Shown here: positions 62,278 to 64,000 of the stretch, one piece after another
Layout: each line of letters starts with the position of its first letter
Position numbering within the stretch: the first letter of the stretch is position 1
The notes under the pieces: model-generated
What the model was told of the DNA's origin: nothing
The model's database searches: none
Seen by the model: only the letters and a program-made list of their open reading frames with translations
Program-made: the position numbers and the translations under genes
From: Saprospiraceae bacterium
GTDB taxonomy: Bacteria > Bacteroidota > Bacteroidia > Chitinophagales > Saprospiraceae
Direction: 5' to 3'
DNA length: 64,000 nucleotides
NCBI GenBank assembly: GCA_016708265.1
Contig: JADJGA010000006.1
Span: 62,001-126,000 of the forward strand

Positions 62278-64000
62278 ATGAAGAAAAAAAGACAAATACG
62301 CAGTCAAGCAACAAAACCTGATATCAGGGAAAGCCTGTTCAGCAATACAAATTTGTTAGCTCTGGTTTTATTTGTTTATTCGTTTATTATTTATGCCAAT
62401 ACCTTATTTAATAAATATGCCCAGGATGATGCTATAGTCATTACTGAAAATATGTTTACAAAACAAGGTCTCAAAGGCATTCCGGGGCTGCTCAGCCATG
62501 ATACTTTCTATGGGTTTTTCAAGAAATCCGGTAAGGATAAACTTGTTTCCGGCGGCAGATACAGACCTCTTTCACCAATTTCATTTGCAGTTGAATACCA
62601 GTTGTTTGGACTTAATCCATTGATAAGTCACCTTATAAATATCATTCTCTATGGATTGCTGGGAATGTTGCTTTTCAGATTTCTTCTATTGCTGTTTAAG
62701 AATAATCTGAACAGGAAGTATAATGTCGGAATTGCCTTTATCACTGCCCTGATCTTTCTTTCTCACCCTGTGCATACTGAAGTAGTGGCAAATATAAAAG
62801 GCAGGGACGAGATATTTTCTCTGTTTTTTGGAATTTTAGCTCTCTATTTTACGCTTGAATGGTTAAATTCACGGAATTTAAAATTCCAGATTTTTGCCTT
62901 CTGTTCTTTTTTATTTGCATTGTTCTCAAAAGAAAATTCTATCACCCTTGTTTTGATAGCTCCATTGATTGTATGGTTCTTTTATCCTAAAAAGTCATTT
63001 TCATATATTTATTTGCTCTTGCCTTATGTGCTTTCAACTCTGTTATTTCTTGGAGTAAGAACAGCTATTCTTGGTTTTGATTTCGGCAATTCCAGCACAG
63101 AGCTTATGAACAATCCATTCCTGAAATTTACCGGAAATAGCTGGGTTGAGTTTTCTCTGTCTGAAAAATTCCCGACAATCTTTTATACATTGGGAAAATA
63201 TGTTGTTTTGCTCATTTTCCCACATCCATTGACCAACGATTATTACCCTAGGCAAATACCGGTGATGGGTCCGGGCAACTGGCAGGTATTGGTGAGTATC
63301 GTATTTTATGTTTTTATTATTTATATGTCATTCAGAATGCTGAAAAAGAATAAAATCATATCTTTTGGTATTTTATTTTTCTTAATATCATTATCTATTG
63401 TATCGAATATTATTTTTCCTGTCGGGACAAATATGTCTGAACGGTTTTTATTTATGCCTTCTGTTGGATTTTCCCTTATTGCAGGATATGTGTTTTACAG
63501 CTTATTTGAAAAACACAAAACAATTACAATAACTGCAATTTCTGCAACCCTTGTTTTGTTTAGCATAAAGACAATTTCAAGGAATACAGTATGGAAAGAT
63601 GATTTTACGCTCTATACTACCGATGTTAATGTTTCTGCCAATAGCGCAAAAGCCCTTAATGCCGCAGGGGGTAGCCTCGTGGATGCTGCATTCAAAGAAA
63701 AAGATTCTGCAAAGAGAAAGGGAATGTTGATACAGGCCAAAGAACATCTTTCCAAAGCATTGAAAATTCATCCGGGGTATGCAAATGCATTGCTTATTTA
63801 TGGTAACGCTGATTATTTCCTTGGAAATTATGAAGAAGCCATATTTTCATACAGACAGCTTCTGAGAACAAATCCAGGGTTTGAAGATGCGAAAAGGAAT
63901 TTTCCTGTTATTTTGCGGGAAGCCGGAAAATATTATGGAGAACAAAAAAATGACCTGAAAAGATCATTGGATTATCTGTCACAATCATATCATTTGGACT
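62278..64000 (+). CDS. TMTC-like membrane protein: GT-C glycosyltransferase with TPR tail (partial)
   Basis: The frame opens at ATG 62278 (MKKKRQIRSQ) and stays open to the window end, at least 574 codons. A basic N-terminus leads to about ten or eleven membrane spans. The first outer loop has YAQDDAIVI, the acidic pair typical of GT-C glycosyltransferases, then RYRPLSPISF, a HPVHTEVVANIKGRDEI segment and a MSERFLFMPSVG motif, which together recall TMTC/DUF1736 proteins. After the spans come TPR units (KEHLSKALKIHPGYANALLIYGNADYFLGNYEEAI). Such proteins are thought to be O-mannosyltransferases or relatives using lipid-linked sugars. The 3' end is missing, so total length and repeat count are unknown. 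Confidence 0.8.
   Translation, partial: MKKKRQIRSQATKPDIRESLFSNTNLLALVLFVYSFIIYANTLFNKYAQDDAIVITENMFTKQGLKGIPGLLSHDTFYGFFKKSGKDKLVSGGRYRPLSPISFAVEYQLFGLNPLISHLINIILYGLLGMLLFRFLLLLFKNNLNRKYNVGIAFITALIFLSHPVHTEVVANIKGRDEIFSLFFGILALYFTLEWLNSRNLKFQIFAFCSFLFALFSKENSITLVLIAPLIVWFFYPKKSFSYIYLLLPYVLSTLLFLGVRTAILGFDFGNSSTELMNNPFLKFTGNSWVEFSLSEKFPTIFYTLGKYVVLLIFPHPLTNDYYPRQIPVMGPGNWQVLVSIVFYVFIIYMSFRMLKKNKIISFGILFFLISLSIVSNIIFPVGTNMSERFLFMPSVGFSLIAGYVFYSLFEKHKTITITAISATLVLFSIKTISRNTVWKDDFTLYTTDVNVSANSAKALNAAGGSLVDAAFKEKDSAKRKGMLIQAKEHLSKALKIHPGYANALLIYGNADYFLGNYEEAIFSYRQLLRTNPGFEDAKRNFPVILREAGKYYGEQKNDLKRSLDYLSQSYHLD

Overview
The window looks like a chromosomal segment of a Bacteroidota bacterium, most likely from the Saprospiria/Lewinella-like branch. 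The clues are low G+C, the -7 promoter word TAnnTTTG in several intergenic gaps, scarce Shine-Dalgarno sequences, a complete sprA gene (the outer-membrane translocon of the type IX secretion system, T9SS), several secreted proteins with type A or type B T9SS tails, chains of HYR domains, and Bacteroidota families such as DUF4271, DUF4230 and Omp28. No plasmid, phage, IS element, CRISPR array, rRNA or tRNA was seen. The taxonomic call is an inference from gene content.

Layout. 1-834 is a gene-free, pyrimidine-rich stretch of decayed repeats. 835-4005 holds a CsgG-like protein, a lipoprotein, two periplasmic unknowns and an orphan LytTR regulator. 4304-15730 encodes a giant secreted protein (3808 residues) that joins a lipase-like hydrolase, an M23 peptidase domain, HYR and P domains, dockerin- and cohesin-like modules and a T9SS tail. 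Its leader can form two mutually exclusive hairpins. 16199-25914 holds a secreted YWTD-propeller/MopE-like protein, a GNAT enzyme, an M1 aminopeptidase, SbcC and a DUF1015 protein. 26055-30354 is a compact envelope cluster: a small membrane protein, a LolA-like protein, two related TPR-plus-membrane proteins, a third helical protein and a YidD-like protein with a signal peptide.

30386-38083 carries ligA, a sigma/anti-sigma-like/Spy-like operon, a candidate short RNA, an unlisted 46-residue membrane protein, a PfkB kinase, lhgO, a flavin reductase with an in-frame amber codon between it and an upstream signal peptide, and a TlpA-like thioredoxin. 38341-46556 has sprA, radC and a small zinc-finger protein. 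46748-54117 has an Omp28-like lipoprotein, an inhibitory-type serpin lipoprotein, a DUF4230 protein, a lipoprotein, a GT4 glycosyltransferase, a type B T9SS cargo with five 54-residue repeats, and a broken DNRLRE gene whose T9SS tail survives out of frame. 54336-64000 is mostly housekeeping: hisS, pheS, hemD, a DUF4271 gene, nadE, mnmH, a stand-alone Smr protein and a TMTC-like GT-C/TPR protein cut by the window end.

How the parts fit. SprA would export the T9SS cargos found here. The serpin, the thioredoxin-like lipoproteins and the 26-30 kb cluster all point to envelope protein traffic and quality control. The least explained units are the 26-30 kb LolA/TPR/YidD cluster and the CsgG-LytTR cluster next to the giant protein. 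All assignments come from reading motifs and translations by eye; no database search was run.
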